A stretch of DNA of 64,000 bases from Chryseobacterium wanjuense (GTDB taxonomy: Bacteria; Bacteroidota; Bacteroidia; Flavobacteriales; Weeksellaceae): contig NZ_FOIU01000001.1 of NCBI RefSeq assembly GCF_900111495.1, forward strand, positions 1,054,001 through 1,118,000. The letters are read 5' to 3'. Shown here piece after piece: positions 17,943 through 28,200 of the stretch (position 1 is its first letter; every line of letters begins with the position of its first letter). Position numbers and translations under genes: made by a program. The notes under the pieces are model-generated. The model did not search any database. It saw nothing but the letters and a program-made list of their open reading frames with translations, and was not told where the DNA came from.

Positions 17943-18557
17943 ATGAGTACAACAGATTTTCTACAAAAAATAATCAAACCTTTTGCGGGACTTACGGAGG
18001 AAGATATCTCTGTAAGTCTGCCGTTTTGGAGAACCCGGAAAATACCGAAAGGTGACTTTTTCAATATGCAGAATATCGTCTGCAAAGACTTGGGTATCGT
18101 TGTAAAGGGGATTTTCAGGGTTTATTATTACGATAACGAAACGAGTGAAGAGAAAAATATGTTTTTCTTCTCAGAGGAGCAGTTTATCGTATCATTCCGG
18201 AGTTTTCTGTACCAGTGCCCTTGTGTATATTTTATCGAAGCTCTCGAAGATGCGGAGGTTTTATACGTTTCTTATGAAGATTTGCAGCACTTGTACACCC
18301 ATCATAAGTCCTGGGAACGGTTTGGAAGAATGCTGGCCGAACATTTTTTTCATCAGTCGCAGGGTCGCACGGAATATTTATTACTGTTCAACAACGAAAA
18401 AAGGTATTTAAATTTATTGGCAGAACACCCGAAAATCGTAGAAAGAATAGCCGGTTTTCACATCGCTTCTTATCTGGGAATTAAAAATCAGTCACTGAGC
18501 AGAATCAAAAAAAGAATAGCTTCAAATAATTCTGATTTAAATTTGAGGTCCGAATAA
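17943..18557 (+). CDS. Crp/Fnr-family transcriptional regulator
   Basis: A 204-aa protein with the N-terminal cupin-like cyclic-nucleotide-binding fold (IPKGDFFNMQ..., DLGIVVKGIFRVYYYD..., EKNMFFFSEEQFIVSF) and a C-terminal winged helix (VERIAGFHIASYLGIKNQSLSRIKKRIA, about residues 165-192). The phosphate-binding cassette of true cAMP receptors is absent, as is usual for Bacteroidota members of this family, so ligand binding is doubtful. Target unknown. Confidence 0.85.
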   Translation: MSTTDFLQKIIKPFAGLTEEDISVSLPFWRTRKIPKGDFFNMQNIVCKDLGIVVKGIFRVYYYDNETSEEKNMFFFSEEQFIVSFRSFLYQCPCVYFIEALEDAEVLYVSYEDLQHLYTHHKSWERFGRMLAEHFFHQSQGRTEYLLLFNNEKRYLNLLAEHPKIVERIAGFHIASYLGIKNQSLSRIKKRIASNNSDLNLRSE

Positions 18558-18562
18558 GAATT

Positions 18563-18606
18563 TCGTCAGTTCGAGTGTTTTTCGGAATAAAATGAATCGA
18601 GAACTT
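18563..18606. repeat. Intergenic flavobacterial-type inverted repeat
   Basis: CGTCAGTTCGAGTG (18564-18577) and ATCGAGAACTT (18596-18606) form an imperfect stem. From memory this wording recurs between genes in Flavobacteriia; its copy number here cannot be seen from one occurrence. Confidence 0.4.
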
Positions 18607-18734
18607 CTTTTAATAACAAAAGTGCAAAAGATTAGTTCATTCGTTTATTTTAAGTTCTTTATTAAAGCTAAGCTGTAATAGTTCAATAATAACTTTTGTA
18701 TCTTTTGTGGTTAAATTTTCAGTTAGTTTAAAAA

Positions 18735-19277
18735 TTAGTTGGTATCCAGAGAAGCCACAGTTCTATACAAATATTTTCTCAGCCTCCAGACCGGAAGGTA
18801 AGTGAATAAAACAGAAAGCAATCCCGCCAAAATACCCACCAGAACAGCCATTGCCGTTGCATCCAGCTTATAATATTCCGATAAAATAAATTGAGCAAAC
18901 ATCAGACTCAAAAACACCAATGAACCGGTTATCAGGCCATGCAGAATACTCAGTCTGGTCATTAATTTTTTTAAATTAAGCTGATCATCAACCGCAAATT
19001 CAATCGCATGCTGTTCCGCAGCATCCGTGATTCTTTTGATAATATCGATCGTAAGGACAACAGGCAAAAATATCGCCATCGGCAGCGTCAACCGTGCCAG
19101 ACATTGATTTCCCGCGAAGAAATGCGTATATCCCAATTCGTTAAAACTGGCATACGCAATAATGAAATTAAAAAACACATTCGGAAGGACATAAATGATC
19201 ATCCGCTTCCTGAGAAAGCGGTTCAGCGTAGTTTTTTTGAGTGGTTTCGGTGGAGTTTTTTTTATTTTAAATTTCAT
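18735..19277 (-). CDS. Membrane protein closing the glycolipid operon
   Basis: A 180-aa protein with a basic proline/lysine N-terminus (residues 1-28) and about four hydrophobic segments (29-48, 62-80, 110-130, 138-160). It overlaps the preceding acyltransferase gene by 4 nt, so it belongs to the operon. I recognise no family. By position it could help move or anchor the product, but nothing in the sequence proves that. Confidence 0.65.
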   Translation of the reverse strand: MKFKIKKTPPKPLKKTTLNRFLRKRMIIYVLPNVFFNFIIAYASFNELGYTHFFAGNQCLARLTLPMAIFLPVVLTIDIIKRITDAAEQHAIEFAVDDQLNLKKLMTRLSILHGLITGSLVFLSLMFAQFILSEYYKLDATAMAVLVGILAGLLSVLFTYLPVWRLRKYLYRTVASLDTN

Positions 19278-20521
19278 GAAATCAGAAGCTCAATAGCTTT
19301 ATCTTTTATTTTTTTCGCTTCTTCTTTGGGAAGAAAATCTTCATTGGACATCAACGTAAAATCCATTTGCTGGTTGTAAGTGGTTGTCACCAAGGTATTA
19401 GAATTCAACCACGGGAAAGCAACGGTCGGACTGAAAATAGTTTCCAGTTGAAAATTTTTATACTCACCCGGAATATCAATTTTTCCCATATTGGAAAGTG
19501 TCACATCATGTCCGCCTTTGCTGGATTTTAACATCGAAATCATTCGGTCAACAACAGGATGCATGTTTTCGCCCATCCATAACAATTCTCTGGTTTCCGT
19601 TTTTTCTATTTTTTCAACAAGATCTTTTTTAATGTATTTCGCATTTTCAACTAGATCCTGAGTTCCTTTTTTCAATGATAATTCAACTGTTGGCGCAAAT
19701 GCAAAGATATGATCCTGTTGAATCTCCGGGATAAAATGACGAACATCCACCGGACTGATCACCTTTCCTTTGGCATTTCTCCCTTGAGTTTCTTTAAAAG
19801 CCTGTATAAACGCAGAACACAACAAAGCGTGCACGGAAATTCCGTTAGCTTTACATTTTCCGGTGATTATTTTGGTCGTTTCAGCGTCCAGTTTTCGGTG
19901 AATCGCATAGTTTTTTCCGAGATTCCTGTCTTTGCTTTTTCTCTGAATTAAAAAGAATAATTTGGCCATCATCAGATAAAATCGGGCTTTTCGTTTCTTC
20001 TTTTTCAAATTAAAATCTGCAGGCAGAAAATCATTTACAGAATCAAAACCTTCGTAAGAATTTAATTCAATGGAAGTATCATCCAGTAAAGCCAAAACTT
20101 CACGAAGCAAAGTGATACCAGTCGTTCCGTCACAAATACAGTGAGGCATGACCCAAAGAATTTCAGAAGCCGTAGAGCCTTTTACCCAAACAATTTGTGC
20201 CATTGGTTTTTTCTTGTCCTCAAAAATTCTGTACCATTCATTTTCAGATTCCAAAAGCCAGTCCTGATCCGTTTTTCGTTCTACAATGCGAAGAGGAATC
20301 GGTGAAATTTCTTTTTCTTCTACAAAAAAAGGATATTTTGCACTTTTATGATCAATTGATACCCTCAGCAAAGGATGTTTCTGCTGAATTTTATGTAAGG
20401 CAACACTGAAATTTTCTTCTGAAATCTCACCCTTTATTTTTGCGGTGTAAACAACATTTACAGGTGTTTCAGAATCCACATACATGATTCTTTCGACCAT
20501 CATTAGTTTTCGTTTGATCAT
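19274..20521 (-). CDS. Condensation-type (PapA-like) acyltransferase B
   Basis: A 415-aa protein of the CoA-dependent/condensation acyltransferase superfamily. The active-site motif reads PHCICDG: His127 and Asp131 of HxxxDG are present, the first, non-catalytic His of HHxxxDG is Pro. The N-terminal half (ALHKIQQKHPLLRVSI) and the late SNMGKI motif fit mycobacterial PapA/WES-like enzymes that esterify alcohols with acyl groups from carrier proteins. It overlaps both neighbours by 4 nt and is about one-third identical by eye to the upstream paralog. Likely role: acylating a sugar or polyketide hydroxyl of the locus product (inference). Confidence 0.8.
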   Translation of the reverse strand: MIKRKLMMVERIMYVDSETPVNVVYTAKIKGEISEENFSVALHKIQQKHPLLRVSIDHKSAKYPFFVEEKEISPIPLRIVERKTDQDWLLESENEWYRIFEDKKKPMAQIVWVKGSTASEILWVMPHCICDGTTGITLLREVLALLDDTSIELNSYEGFDSVNDFLPADFNLKKKKRKARFYLMMAKLFFLIQRKSKDRNLGKNYAIHRKLDAETTKIITGKCKANGISVHALLCSAFIQAFKETQGRNAKGKVISPVDVRHFIPEIQQDHIFAFAPTVELSLKKGTQDLVENAKYIKKDLVEKIEKTETRELLWMGENMHPVVDRMISMLKSSKGGHDVTLSNMGKIDIPGEYKNFQLETIFSPTVAFPWLNSNTLVTTTYNQQMDFTLMSNEDFLPKEEAKKIKDKAIELLIS

Positions 20522-21789
20522 AATATTGCGACAGATTCCAGTTGATGTTTTACAATTTTAGTTATCTCTTCACGGATCGCCAATGCCTCCGAATGCGGCA
20601 AATACCCTTCGCTTCCCATAAAGGAAAAATTCATTTCTCCCCGGAAGGTTGAAGCCACCATCGTAGTCGTATTTCCCAGAGGACCGATCACAGACGGACT
20701 GAAAACATTTTCCAGCGTAAATTCTTTGTATTGATGAGCAATCTGGATGCGTCCCAGGTTAGAAAACATACAGTCGTTGGAAGATTTTCCGTTTTTCAGT
20801 AGTTTGGTGAAATTGCTCAGGGCATCATGCGCAGATTCCATCACCATCATCGTGATGTACGGATTGAGTTTGGATGTCTTTTTTTCTACCGTTTCCTGCA
20901 TTAGCTTTAAATTTTCTTTAAAACTTAATTTTTTCTTTAAAGAAACGACAATCATTAATCCGAAAGCAAAAATATGATCATCCTTGATCTGATTCGCAAA
21001 ACGCCTGATATCTACCGGACAAGAAACTTTATTAAACGCTTTTTCCCTTCTTATTTTTTGAAATGCCTTTAAAACCGCCGCACTCAGGAAGGTATTTACT
21101 GTCACTTTTTGAGATTTGCAATAAGTAATCAATTCATGGCTTGTCTCTTTATTGAATTTCCAGTTGAGTAAATAATCGCTTTGCCGATCAGTTGTTTTTT
21201 TATTAACAGGAATAACTTTGATCGCTGTTGCAGCCAATCTTCCGATCATTTTTGCCTTCAATTTTTGTCCGCGGCTGTTTAAAATTTCGTCCGGAACCAC
21301 GTCATGAATTCCCAAAATCGGATTTTCCATTCCAATATCATAGGTGGGATCATTCAATATTTTTAAAAATTCATCTAATAAAGTCATTGCAGAACCGCCA
21401 TCACACAAGCAATGGTGGAACACAAAAAGGATGTCCGAAAATTCTTCTCCTTTAAGCCAGACAACACGCAAAAGCGGCTCTTCTGTAGATTTAAAAGTGG
21501 TGTGCCATTCTTTTTGAGATTCTTCCAGCCAGTCATTATTTCCTGTTCGCGGAATAATCCTTATCGGAATCGGGATCGTTTTCTCCTGAACCTCAAACCA
21601 CGGTATATTTTTTTCATCATGCTTAATAATCGCCTTTAACCACGGATGTTTCACCTGAAGCCGGCTTAAAGTATACTGAATATTTTCTATAAGAAAAATT
21701 CCCTTTAACCTGAATGGAATGACCGTGTTGAAAGGCTCTGTTCCGTCACCCAGTAACATTCGCTCACCAAATAACAATCTTCTTTTCAT
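20518..21789 (-). CDS. Condensation-type (PapA-like) acyltransferase A
   Basis: A 423-aa paralog of the next gene, with a full HHCLCDG motif (His125, His126, Asp130). N-terminal LSRLQVKHPWLKAII and C-terminal SNLGRI are standard superfamily blocks. It starts 1 nt after the glycosyltransferase stop codon. Two different acyltransferases suggest two ester positions or two acyl donors on the product. Confidence 0.82.
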   Translation of the reverse strand: MKRRLLFGERMLLGDGTEPFNTVIPFRLKGIFLIENIQYTLSRLQVKHPWLKAIIKHDEKNIPWFEVQEKTIPIPIRIIPRTGNNDWLEESQKEWHTTFKSTEEPLLRVVWLKGEEFSDILFVFHHCLCDGGSAMTLLDEFLKILNDPTYDIGMENPILGIHDVVPDEILNSRGQKLKAKMIGRLAATAIKVIPVNKKTTDRQSDYLLNWKFNKETSHELITYCKSQKVTVNTFLSAAVLKAFQKIRREKAFNKVSCPVDIRRFANQIKDDHIFAFGLMIVVSLKKKLSFKENLKLMQETVEKKTSKLNPYITMMVMESAHDALSNFTKLLKNGKSSNDCMFSNLGRIQIAHQYKEFTLENVFSPSVIGPLGNTTTMVASTFRGEMNFSFMGSEGYLPHSEALAIREEITKIVKHQLESVAIL

Positions 21790-21790
21790 A

Positions 21791-24190
21791 TTACACCGGA
21801 ATTAAAGTTGATTGCTCTACAAAATTTTCCAGCAATTCTACCGCACGGTCATTTCCTCCGGCATTGATTAAACTTGCTTGAACTTGTCTCGCAGCATTTC
21901 TGTACACCGGATTTTCCAATAGTTCAAAAACAGCCTGGCGAAGCGCATCTACACGCAGTCTTTTATATCTTATACTGATTCCGCAGCCTGCCTTTTCAAT
22001 TAGTTTGGCGATATGAAAATGGTCGTAAGCGATTGGGGTAATCAACATCGGTAATCCGTTGGTGAACGTATCATTCACAGTATTAAATCCGCCATGACAA
22101 ATCACAGCATCCATGTGAGGCATCAACGCAGATTGTGGAACAAAACTGCTCACAATAAAATTGGAAGGCCATTCTTCGAAAATTTCCGGTGGAGTAGCGG
22201 CAATCACGGTTACAGGCTGGCCTGCAAATGCGGCAATTATTTTTTCAAAAAATGCTTTCCGGATATCAACCAATAAGGTTCCTAGTGAAACAAATATTTT
22301 TGGTGTTGTCGAAGCATTTAATTTATCCCAATCGAAAGGCGCAGGATTTGGTCTTCCTTTTACGGGACCCACAAATTCCATATGAGCCGGAACCTCATCA
22401 AAATCTGCAAATTTTTGCGAGGTAAATATTAAGTTTAAATGATGAGAATGAATAAAAATTCCATCATCTTCAATTCCGACTTCTTTTTGAAGCTGTTTGA
22501 TTAAATTCTGCTGCCATTCGAAAATTTTCGGGGCACTGTTCGCGGTATCGCCCATCACATCGGGCGGAACAGGCGTTGTCGTCACACACGGGATGTTGTT
22601 TTTATGGGCAAAAAGTGCACCTCCAAACGTAATGCAATCGTTGACGATGACATCGGGTTGCCATTCTTTGGTAAGAGTTTCCAAACCGGGCATCATCATT
22701 TTAGCAAAGGGAACGTAAGTTTCTTCCAAAGCCAGTTTCATCACTTCAGGACCTGAACAGGAGGGGCCGTCATCCTGTCTTTTTAAAATTTTTGCAATTT
22801 CATCCTGATACGGAATTAAATCTTGTTCAGGATAAAAATAACTTCCTCCTTCAGGAATATGTTTGTTGTCTAAAGGGGTAATTCCGAACCATTTTACTTC
22901 ATGACCACGGGCAATTAAGCTTGCTCCAACGCTCAAGGTTGGACTAATATGTCCGAAAAATGGGGGAATAACGAATAAAAATTTAGATTGGGGTTTTTCC
23001 GGCTCTGAAGTCGGAATTAAGGCTAATTCAAGCAGATAAGCTGCAGTTGTCGTACCTCCGGCTTCCAGGAAAGATTCGCGAACAGTTTCAGCAGCTTTTT
23101 TATACTCAGGATTCGTTAAAATATTGTGTACGGCTTCGTTTAAATGATGCGCTTTGAATCTGTTAAAATTCAATCGTTCCCCCGCACCTGTACGCACAAC
23201 ACGTCCTGCAACATGCGACTGGTCATACGCAATCGGAATCACCACCAAAGGCAATCCGTTGGATAAAGCTTCGGATACGGTATTGTGACCTCCGTGGCAG
23301 ACAACGCCATCGAGATGTGGCAATAATTCGAGCTGTGGAACTTGTTGGTAGACCATAAAATGTTCCGGCCAGTGATCGAAAAGCTCAGGATCTGAAACGA
23401 CAACCACCGTTAATTCTTCATCTTTAAAAGCATCAATTACCTTTTGGAAAAATGCTTTTTTGTGTTCGTGGTCGAAAGTAGTTCCGATGCTTACCAGAAT
23501 TTTTTTCTTTGAGCTGTTGTTGAATTTTTCCCAATCAAATTCACAGGAAATACGTCTTTCCGTAAGAACCGGCCCGGTGAATTGAAAATTGGTGGGAAGA
23601 TCCATTTCGCCAAAGAAATATCTTGACGTTAAGACCAATGTCAATAAATCTGAACAATCCAAAGCACGGTTTTCTTCAACACCCAATTCCTTCTGTAATG
23701 CGATGATCTGTTTTTCTTCCCACTCATGAACTTTCGGAAGCTCACTCATGATTTTGATGGCAGCCGGAGCAGTAACCGTTGTAGCGTATGGAAGGCCTAA
23801 TTTTTTCGCAGCAATGGAAGCCGCAAATAACTGGTGGTCGCCAATCACCAAATCTGGTTGATAGGCTTTTAATAAAGGAATAATTCCGTTATAGCAATGC
23901 CTGTTTAAAGGAATCAGCACATCTTCGTAAAGAAATTTGATGCTGTCGATTCCGTAAACCACTTTTTTAGAAATAATGTCGAGATAGTTTTCGCTGTCTC
24001 TTTTTTCTTCGTCGGTCTGGTCGTATTGAATCAGTAATAATTCTCCGCCTTCAGGAAGTTTATGTTGTAATTGTTGGTCAAGACTGATCCATGCAACTTG
24101 GTGTCCTCTTTCCAGAAGAGTGGCACCGATGCTTAAGGTAGGATTCACATGACCTGTCAGTGGTGGAACTATAAATACAAATTTAGCCAT
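21791..24190 (-). CDS. Tandem-duplicated family 1 glycosyltransferase
   Basis: One 799-aa chain with two complete GT1 (MGT/UGT-like, GT-B fold) enzymes. Domain 1 (about 1-395) starts KFVFIVPPLTGHVNPTLSIG and has the donor-binding CHGGHNTVSEALSNGLPLV (His299). Domain 2 (about 402-799) starts KFLFVIPPFFGHISPTLSVG and has CHGGFNTVNDTFTNGLPML. Both keep the N-terminal His of GHxxP and the HGG motif, so both may be active. Typical single GT1 enzymes are about 400 aa. It overlaps the hydrolase gene by 8 nt. Expected to add one or two sugars from nucleotide donors to the lipid or polyketide. Confidence 0.9.
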   Translation of the reverse strand: MAKFVFIVPPLTGHVNPTLSIGATLLERGHQVAWISLDQQLQHKLPEGGELLLIQYDQTDEEKRDSENYLDIISKKVVYGIDSIKFLYEDVLIPLNRHCYNGIIPLLKAYQPDLVIGDHQLFAASIAAKKLGLPYATTVTAPAAIKIMSELPKVHEWEEKQIIALQKELGVEENRALDCSDLLTLVLTSRYFFGEMDLPTNFQFTGPVLTERRISCEFDWEKFNNSSKKKILVSIGTTFDHEHKKAFFQKVIDAFKDEELTVVVVSDPELFDHWPEHFMVYQQVPQLELLPHLDGVVCHGGHNTVSEALSNGLPLVVIPIAYDQSHVAGRVVRTGAGERLNFNRFKAHHLNEAVHNILTNPEYKKAAETVRESFLEAGGTTTAAYLLELALIPTSEPEKPQSKFLFVIPPFFGHISPTLSVGASLIARGHEVKWFGITPLDNKHIPEGGSYFYPEQDLIPYQDEIAKILKRQDDGPSCSGPEVMKLALEETYVPFAKMMMPGLETLTKEWQPDVIVNDCITFGGALFAHKNNIPCVTTTPVPPDVMGDTANSAPKIFEWQQNLIKQLQKEVGIEDDGIFIHSHHLNLIFTSQKFADFDEVPAHMEFVGPVKGRPNPAPFDWDKLNASTTPKIFVSLGTLLVDIRKAFFEKIIAAFAGQPVTVIAATPPEIFEEWPSNFIVSSFVPQSALMPHMDAVICHGGFNTVNDTFTNGLPMLITPIAYDHFHIAKLIEKAGCGISIRYKRLRVDALRQAVFELLENPVYRNAARQVQASLINAGGNDRAVELLENFVEQSTLIPV

Positions 24191-24974
24191 GGTTTTGTGT
24201 TAAGGTTTTTAATGATTTTGATAAAAAATGGGCGATGGTTTCCGCAATCAAAACAGGTTCCTGAATCGGGATATTATGATCTCCCTGAATTAATCTTAAT
24301 TCAGAATTTTCGATTTGAGTATTCAGCCATTCTCCTGTCGGTCTGCAGTTGGAATCTTCACCGTACATCAATAATGTGGAGGGTTTTAATTCAGAAAAAT
24401 CAACTTCGCTCAGGAAATGCTTTTCTTTAATCATATCTGCCTTTATGCTGGTCTGGTTGAACAAAAACTCATACATCCTGTGGTTTTTTTCCATCTGTCT
24501 TTTGCCCATCTGTACTTTGGTGGTGTCGGTAAAATTGGCTACATAATGCTCCAAAAACTCTTTGCTGTATTCATCAATAATATTTCTTGCTTTTTCGTCC
24601 TGAGGATCGGGAGCTTCGATAACCACCAGCTGATTGATGCGATTGGGAGCTTTTAAAGCGGTTTTTAAAGAAATTAATCCTCCAAAACTGTAACCGACAA
24701 GATGTGCTTTTTCAATATGTAAAGCATCCATTAAAGCCAAGACATCGGAAGACATATTTTCCAGATCATAACCGTCTGTAAAACGCTCGCTCATGCCGTG
24801 ACTTTTCAAATCAAACATCACAACGTGGAAATGTTTTGCCAGAATCGGAGCAATATTAAAATAATAAATAGACAGGTTGCTGAACATACCGTGGATCAGC
24901 ACCACAGTTTGTTCAGCTCCTTTGTTGAGTTCCTGAATGTGAACCTTTTTATCGTTAACAGAGATTATTGGCAT
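24183..24974 (-). CDS. Alpha/beta hydrolase, possible chain-release thioesterase
   Basis: A 263-aa alpha/beta hydrolase: oxyanion HGMFSN (His28), nucleophile elbow GYSFGG (Ser96), acid Asp207 (YGEDSN) and His233 (GDHN) form a plausible triad. It overlaps the ACP gene by 10 nt. In a synthase operon with no terminal thioesterase domain, it is the best candidate for releasing or editing the chain; esterase activity on the product is an alternative. Confidence 0.8.
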   Translation of the reverse strand: MPIISVNDKKVHIQELNKGAEQTVVLIHGMFSNLSIYYFNIAPILAKHFHVVMFDLKSHGMSERFTDGYDLENMSSDVLALMDALHIEKAHLVGYSFGGLISLKTALKAPNRINQLVVIEAPDPQDEKARNIIDEYSKEFLEHYVANFTDTTKVQMGKRQMEKNHRMYEFLFNQTSIKADMIKEKHFLSEVDFSELKPSTLLMYGEDSNCRPTGEWLNTQIENSELRLIQGDHNIPIQEPVLIAETIAHFLSKSLKTLTQNHG

Positions 24975-25264
24975 TCGTAGATGTAATTGATAATCATACT
25001 TAAATCAAGGTCAATCAATTGATCCAGATCCATTGAGGACAGCCATCCCGTGAAATCGATCTGCTCGCCAAAATGCGCTTTGATTTTCTCAGAAAAAGAA
25101 ACGATTTCGATACTGTCCATTTCCAGATCTTTTGTGAAAGAACTTTCTGGTGTAATGTCCATTTCTTCTACAAATTCTTCACCGATAACTTCTGTGATGA
25201 AACCTTTTAAAAGGGTAAATAATTCTTCGTGATTTAATTTTTCTGTAGTGTTTATAGTGTCCAT
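24965..25264 (-). CDS. Free-standing acyl carrier protein
   Basis: A 99-aa ACP with the phosphopantetheine site LEMDSIEI (Ser51) and acidic helices. It differs from the tandem ACPs in the large synthase (LSIDSIKR), so it probably serves a different step, such as starter loading, carrying the chain on the second synthase protein (which has no ACP), or feeding the acyltransferases. Overlaps the upstream gene by 13 nt and the hydrolase by 10 nt. Confidence 0.88.
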   Translation of the reverse strand: MDTINTTEKLNHEELFTLLKGFITEVIGEEFVEEMDITPESSFTKDLEMDSIEIVSFSEKIKAHFGEQIDFTGWLSSMDLDQLIDLDLSMIINYIYECQ

Positions 25265-28200
25265 CCTATGATATAATTTTTATGTTTGATTGTTTTGATT
25301 TCTGTTTGATTAATCCATAAAGAATCTTCTGTAATTTTCTCGACTTCGAAATTTTTCGGGTTTCCTTTCAGACCGGTTCCAGCGAATTTTCCGTAGGCTT
25401 CTTTGGCTACCCAGAATTTGGTTGTCCATTCTGCCTGGTCTTTGCCTTTTAATAAGGTTAATTCGTTGTCTGTAAAGACCAAATCGTAGAATCCTGAACT
25501 TCGTTCTTCGATGATTTCCATATCGATTCCGACTGGTTTTCCGCTTTTTGCAATTCCGACGGCATCTTTTCCTTTATGCGCTAAAGAAATGTGAATATTT
25601 TCCGTTGAATCTCCGATTAAGAACGGTTTTCCGATCTCATCTTTACCAATTTCAAAAGTGATAGGAAAGCAAGGGTGATTTTTTTCCTTTTTAAGAAGAT
25701 TTCTCACGGCATCTTTCAATGCAACACGGCTTACCATATAGCTTTTTCTTTTGTTGGGAAGCAATTTTTGATGATGCTTTTTTTCGTTTTGATTGAAATA
25801 TCTTTTCAGAATAAAATCCCAAGATGCAACTCTTGAATACGCCTGATGAAAGAAAAATACTTCGGGAGCAATTTCCTCCGAAAGACGGTTGTGCAAAGGC
25901 GACATCGAAACATTCCAAAGTGCGGCATCGATTTCCAGACGGCGGTTTTGCCACCCTGAAATTTTACACCATACTTTTTCGTTTCTAGTTAAAAGAATAT
26001 CTCCGATGGCAAATTCGTCATTCATTTCAGTCAGGCTGCATGTACATTCAAAAATACCGTCCTGATCGTATAGATCTCCGAAAAGTTCAATGTCTTTGAT
26101 TTTTACAGGAAAGGCAATTCTGTCTTTCGTTAACGTCAATTGTAACCAAAGTCCAAATAATTGTCCTGCATTATCCAATAACGAACCTTTCCCGCCATTT
26201 CCTTTTATTTTTCCGATAATTCCTTTCGTTCCGACCTTTGAAACTTCCGTAATTCCCTGGTATTTTTCACCATGAAACATATGCATCTCGTAGATTTCTT
26301 CGGGAGTTCTCTCAATGGGCAATATTTCACCGATGGAAAGATTGAAGGTAGGATTCGGTCTTGCGGTTGAGGTTAATACAACTTCAGCGTTTGCAAAATT
26401 TTCAATATCTAAATAAGCATGATTGGTCGATTTCCATTCTCCTTTTACGGTTTTTTCGAAAGGTTTTGCCACATTCATCCATTGAAAAACGCTTATATTC
26501 ATGATTTTATGAACCTGGCTTCCTTCAATTTCTGCCTGTGCGATTTCTGCTAGTTGCTCAAAAATCATGGTCATCGGAATCACAGGTTCCATATCGGCAA
26601 CTTCTGTCCAACCTTTTGGCTGTCTCAATAAGCTGTGGTCGATGAGGTAAGGGTGAGTTTCCAACGTTATGTACAATGTTTTCTCAAAATTTTTGCTTAT
26701 CGGAGTCTGAACTTTTGGCAACACAACATTCGGAATTGGAATGTTCGGACGATCCTGAAATAAAGTCAAAACTTCCTCCTGCATTTTGATCATGTCCGAA
26801 ATATTATCCTGAAATGCCTGAACAAGCGGATGTCCTGACTTTGCAACTGCCGCAGAAACTTTTTGCTTCGATGTATCGATAGATTTTGCTAAATTTTTAA
26901 TCTCTGTAAAATCACGGATAATCGGCGAACCTAATTTCAGTTTAATACCTTTTCCGGATGGTTTTTTTGATTGATTTTGAATATCTAAAAAGTCCAGGGC
27001 AACCGTTTTTCCTTCTACAAATAACGCAGCAACCACTCTTTGAAACTGAGCCAGTGCAGAACGTGTCGCAACACTGGAAGCAATTGTACTGAAAGCTTTT
27101 CCTTTTAATGTATCATCAATAAATCCAATTAATCCGCCGGTTCCGACCTGAATGAAAAATCTTGCCCCTTCTTCGTATAATTTATCCGTTAATTCGCGGA
27201 AACGAACGGGTTCTACAAGATGTTCCGCACTCAGTTTTCGAATAGATTCCTGGTCAGCCGGATACGGTTCCAAAGTCGTTGCCGACCATAACGGAATTTT
27301 CGTCTGCTGAAACTGTGCTTTTTCCATTCCTGCCAAAATCACATCCAGTTTATCTGCGATAAAAGGCGAGTGAAAACCTGACTGGAACGGTAATATCTGG
27401 TGGAATATCTGTTTTGATTTTAAAACAGGAACCAATTCATCCAATGCCGCATTACTTCCACAAAGAATCACCTGATTCGGGCAATTGTCATTGGAAATAT
27501 AAACGTTTTTAATTGCTGAAATAATAGGCTTAATGGTTTCAATTCCAGCTCCGATAGCGATGAATTTAGAATCTTTTAATTCAAAAGTTTCAGGATTTAA
27601 AACATCAATTAAAGCTTTTACAGAATTTACTTCCGCCAATTCTGAAGAGTAGCCCGCGAGCCATTCTCCCAAACTGTGACCTGCATTCATGTCAGGAACA
27701 ATTCCTAATTTTTTCAATGAATTGTCAAGAATGCTGCAGTTGTTGAAGATATGTAAAGCATCATTTAACAATCCTTCACCTTCCGTTTCAATCGGCGCAT
27801 TGATGTTGAAATAACGGCTAACACTTTCCACTTCGCCTTTCGCTAATCCATCTAATCCCGGAAAGACAAAAGCTACTTTTTCTCCGTTTTGCAATAGAGG
27901 AGTGTTGGTGTACCAGATATCCTGTTTATTTCTCCACGGATTATTTTTAGCAACAATTTTAGTCGCTTTTTCAATTCTCGCAGGAGTAGGTTCGAAAATC
28001 GCCACACGGAAATTTCCTTCACCAACTGCTGTTTCATTATTTTGTAAAGCCGTTAATAACTCTTCATGCGTGGGTCTTGCCAAGATTAAAACTTCATCTT
28101 TTTTAGGCATCTCATATCCTTCCAAGACTACATGTGCATTGATTCCTCCGAATCCGAAAGCATTGACTGCCGCTACTTTTGGCAACCCTGTTTTCGACCA

